A stretch of DNA of 7,921 bases from Rhodoferax sp. (GTDB lineage Bacteria; Pseudomonadota; Gammaproteobacteria; Burkholderiales; Burkholderiaceae_C), in contig JAURGS010000114.1 of the NCBI GenBank assembly GCA_030833685.1, positions 1 to 7,921 on the forward strand, in the 5' to 3' direction. Positions 6,709-7,921 of this stretch are shown in pieces. Made by a program: the position numbers and the translations under genes. How positions within the stretch are numbered: position 1 is the first letter of the stretch; every line of letters starts with the position of its first letter. Below the pieces are notes generated by a model that was not told the origin of the DNA, made no database searches, and saw nothing but the letters and a program-made list of their open reading frames with translations.

Positions 6709-7921
6709 TCAGGCGTGGCGTTCAACCTGGACCTGACAGTCGTAAAACGTTGGCCCGCCACCCATGTCGGTAAGCTTTTGGCTGGTGAGCTCATTGACGT
6801 TGGTGCCCTTAAGCCCCATCTTGCGCCACCAAACACCCAGGCCCACCACCACGCCGGCGCGGGCACGCTCGCTCACCTCAAGCCTGCAGACGTAACTGCC
6901 TCTTCGATTGAAGACGCGCACAGTTTCACCATCACGCAAGTGCCGCACGCGCGCATCGAGGGCGTTCATCTCCAGCACGGGCTCGCGCTCGACCGCTTGC
7001 AAGCTGGCGACATTGACAAAGCTCGAGTTCAAAAAATGACGCGCCGGCGGCGAAATCATGGCCAGCGGATACAAAGGGTCTTGTTGTGCTTGCTCATGGT
7101 TGGCGATGTAGTCGGGCAGACCATCCTGGCCAGCATCAGCCAGGCGCTGGCTGAAAAATTCGCATTTACCCGAGGCCGTGGGGAACTTGCCCTTGGCAAA
7201 GGGTGCGCTTGGCAAGCGCAGACTCACAAAGCCATCGCGTAGCAAGGCGTCGAAGTCAACGGCCTCATCAAAGGCCTGCCGGCACAGCGACTCGTCACTG
7301 TCTTGCAAGCAGGGGTCGGTCAGCCCCATGCGCTGGCTCAGCTGGCGAAAGATGTCGGTATTGGATTTGCATTCACCCAAGGGGGAAATCGCTGGCCGGT
7401 TGAGCAGCACGTCGGTGTGTCCGTAACTGCTGTGAATATCCCAGTGTTCGAGTTGCGTGGTCGCCGGCAGCACGTAGTCGGCGTAGTCGGCAGTGTCAGT
7501 TTGAAAGTGTTCGATGACCACGGTGAAGAGGTCTTCTCTGCCAAAGCCCTCGACCACTTTGGCGGAGTGTGGCGCAATGGCCACCGGATTGCTGTTGTAG
7601 ACCACCAGTGCTTCAATGCGTGGCCCGAACTCGGCGCTGCTTGGGCGCAGCAGGTCATCCCCAATCGTGGCCATATTGATGCGCCGCGGACGTCTGTGGC
7701 CGAGTAAATCGGGGCGCTGTAAAACCTGTTTGCGTGTCGGGAAACAGCCCGAGCTTGAGAGCAAGGCCCCACCGGCCGGGCTGCGCCACGCGCCAATCAA
7801 TGCTGGCAAGATGGTGATCAGTCGTACGGCATTGCCGCCGCCGTGCACGCGCTGCAGTCCGTAATTGAGCCGGATGGCAGCAGGCCCCTGCCCATCGGCG
7901 CGCCCAGGCACGCAGGCACCG
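6709..7921 (-). CDS. Molybdopterin-dependent oxidoreductase, C-terminal part (5' end outside window)
   Basis: This is the C-terminal 403 residues of a bis-MGD molybdoenzyme of the DMSO reductase superfamily (COG0243-like). The frame is open to the window edge, so no start is seen; the GTG at 7909-7911 is internal. Early residues read RLNYGLQRVHGGGNAVR and GAWRSPAGGALL, typical of the catalytic core. Next come VVYNSNPVAIAP (about 7579-7605) and ETA-like TDTADYADYVLPATTQLE (about 7447-7500), part of the cofactor domain. The final ~125 residues form the molybdopterin dinucleotide-binding barrel (MISPPARHFLNSSF, DGETVRVFNRRG, ending TDMGGGPTFYDCQVQVERHA). The metal ligand and any N-terminal Fe-S cluster are outside the window. 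No iron-sulfur or membrane-anchor subunit gene follows; the next gene is eamA, 9 bp on. Full-length relatives are roughly 680-750 aa. The substrate is unknown. Confidence 0.9.
   Translation of the reverse strand, partial: GACVPGRADGQGPAAIRLNYGLQRVHGGGNAVRLITILPALIGAWRSPAGGALLSSSGCFPTRKQVLQRPDLLGHRRPRRINMATIGDDLLRPSSAEFGPRIEALVVYNSNPVAIAPHSAKVVEGFGREDLFTVVIEHFQTDTADYADYVLPATTQLEHWDIHSSYGHTDVLLNRPAISPLGECKSNTDIFRQLSQRMGLTDPCLQDSDESLCRQAFDEAVDFDALLRDGFVSLRLPSAPFAKGKFPTASGKCEFFSQRLADAGQDGLPDYIANHEQAQQDPLYPLAMISPPARHFLNSSFVNVASLQAVEREPVLEMNALDARVRHLRDGETVRVFNRRGSYVCRLEVSERARAGVVVGLGVWWRKMGLKGTNVNELTSQKLTDMGGGPTFYDCQVQVERHA

Noticed and set aside
1..7921. Defence system, prophage, CRISPR array, transposon or biosynthetic cluster.
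   Set aside because: No repeats, inverted terminal repeats, integrase, transposase, nuclease, toxin-antitoxin or synthase motifs were seen. All supported genes are recognisable metabolic, envelope or transport genes.

Overview
The window looks like chromosomal DNA from a betaproteobacterium, most likely Burkholderiales and Comamonadaceae-like. The base composition is roughly 60% GC by eye, the housekeeping proteins (HemE, GlmU, DsbD) have proteobacterial motifs, and the genes are tightly packed. No tRNA, rRNA, CRISPR array, insertion sequence, integrase, phage gene or attachment site was seen. Nothing in composition or layout suggests a horizontally acquired island. There is no gene-free stretch longer than about 300 bases.

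Layout: (1) On the minus strand at the left edge lie the first 45 codons of hemE (heme synthesis), which runs off the window. Upstream of it in the same orientation is a long dsbD-type gene for membrane thiol-disulfide reductase (709 aa from the preferred start). (2) A 183-bp divergent intergenic region separates dsbD from a plus-strand pair: a creatininase-family metal amidohydrolase and, 14 bp later, a ten-helix DMT/EamA transporter. (3) Still on the plus strand, 81 bp further on, is glmU, the bifunctional enzyme that makes UDP-N-acetylglucosamine. (4) Convergent to glmU is a minus-strand pair: the C-terminal ~403 residues of a molybdopterin-dependent oxidoreductase (5' end outside the window), followed after 9 bp by a second DMT transporter closely resembling E. 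coli EamA (cysteine/O-acetylserine exporter). A possible intrinsic terminator lies in the 15-bp gap between glmU and eamA and overlaps the eamA stop codon.

The genes do not form one obvious pathway. Two local pairings may be functional: the creatininase-like hydrolase with its transporter, and the molybdoenzyme with the EamA-like exporter. The rest are independent housekeeping genes for heme, UDP-GlcNAc and periplasmic thiol redox. I looked for an undescribed system and did not find convincing evidence of one. The findings are modest observations about gene variants, start sites and gene pairings.
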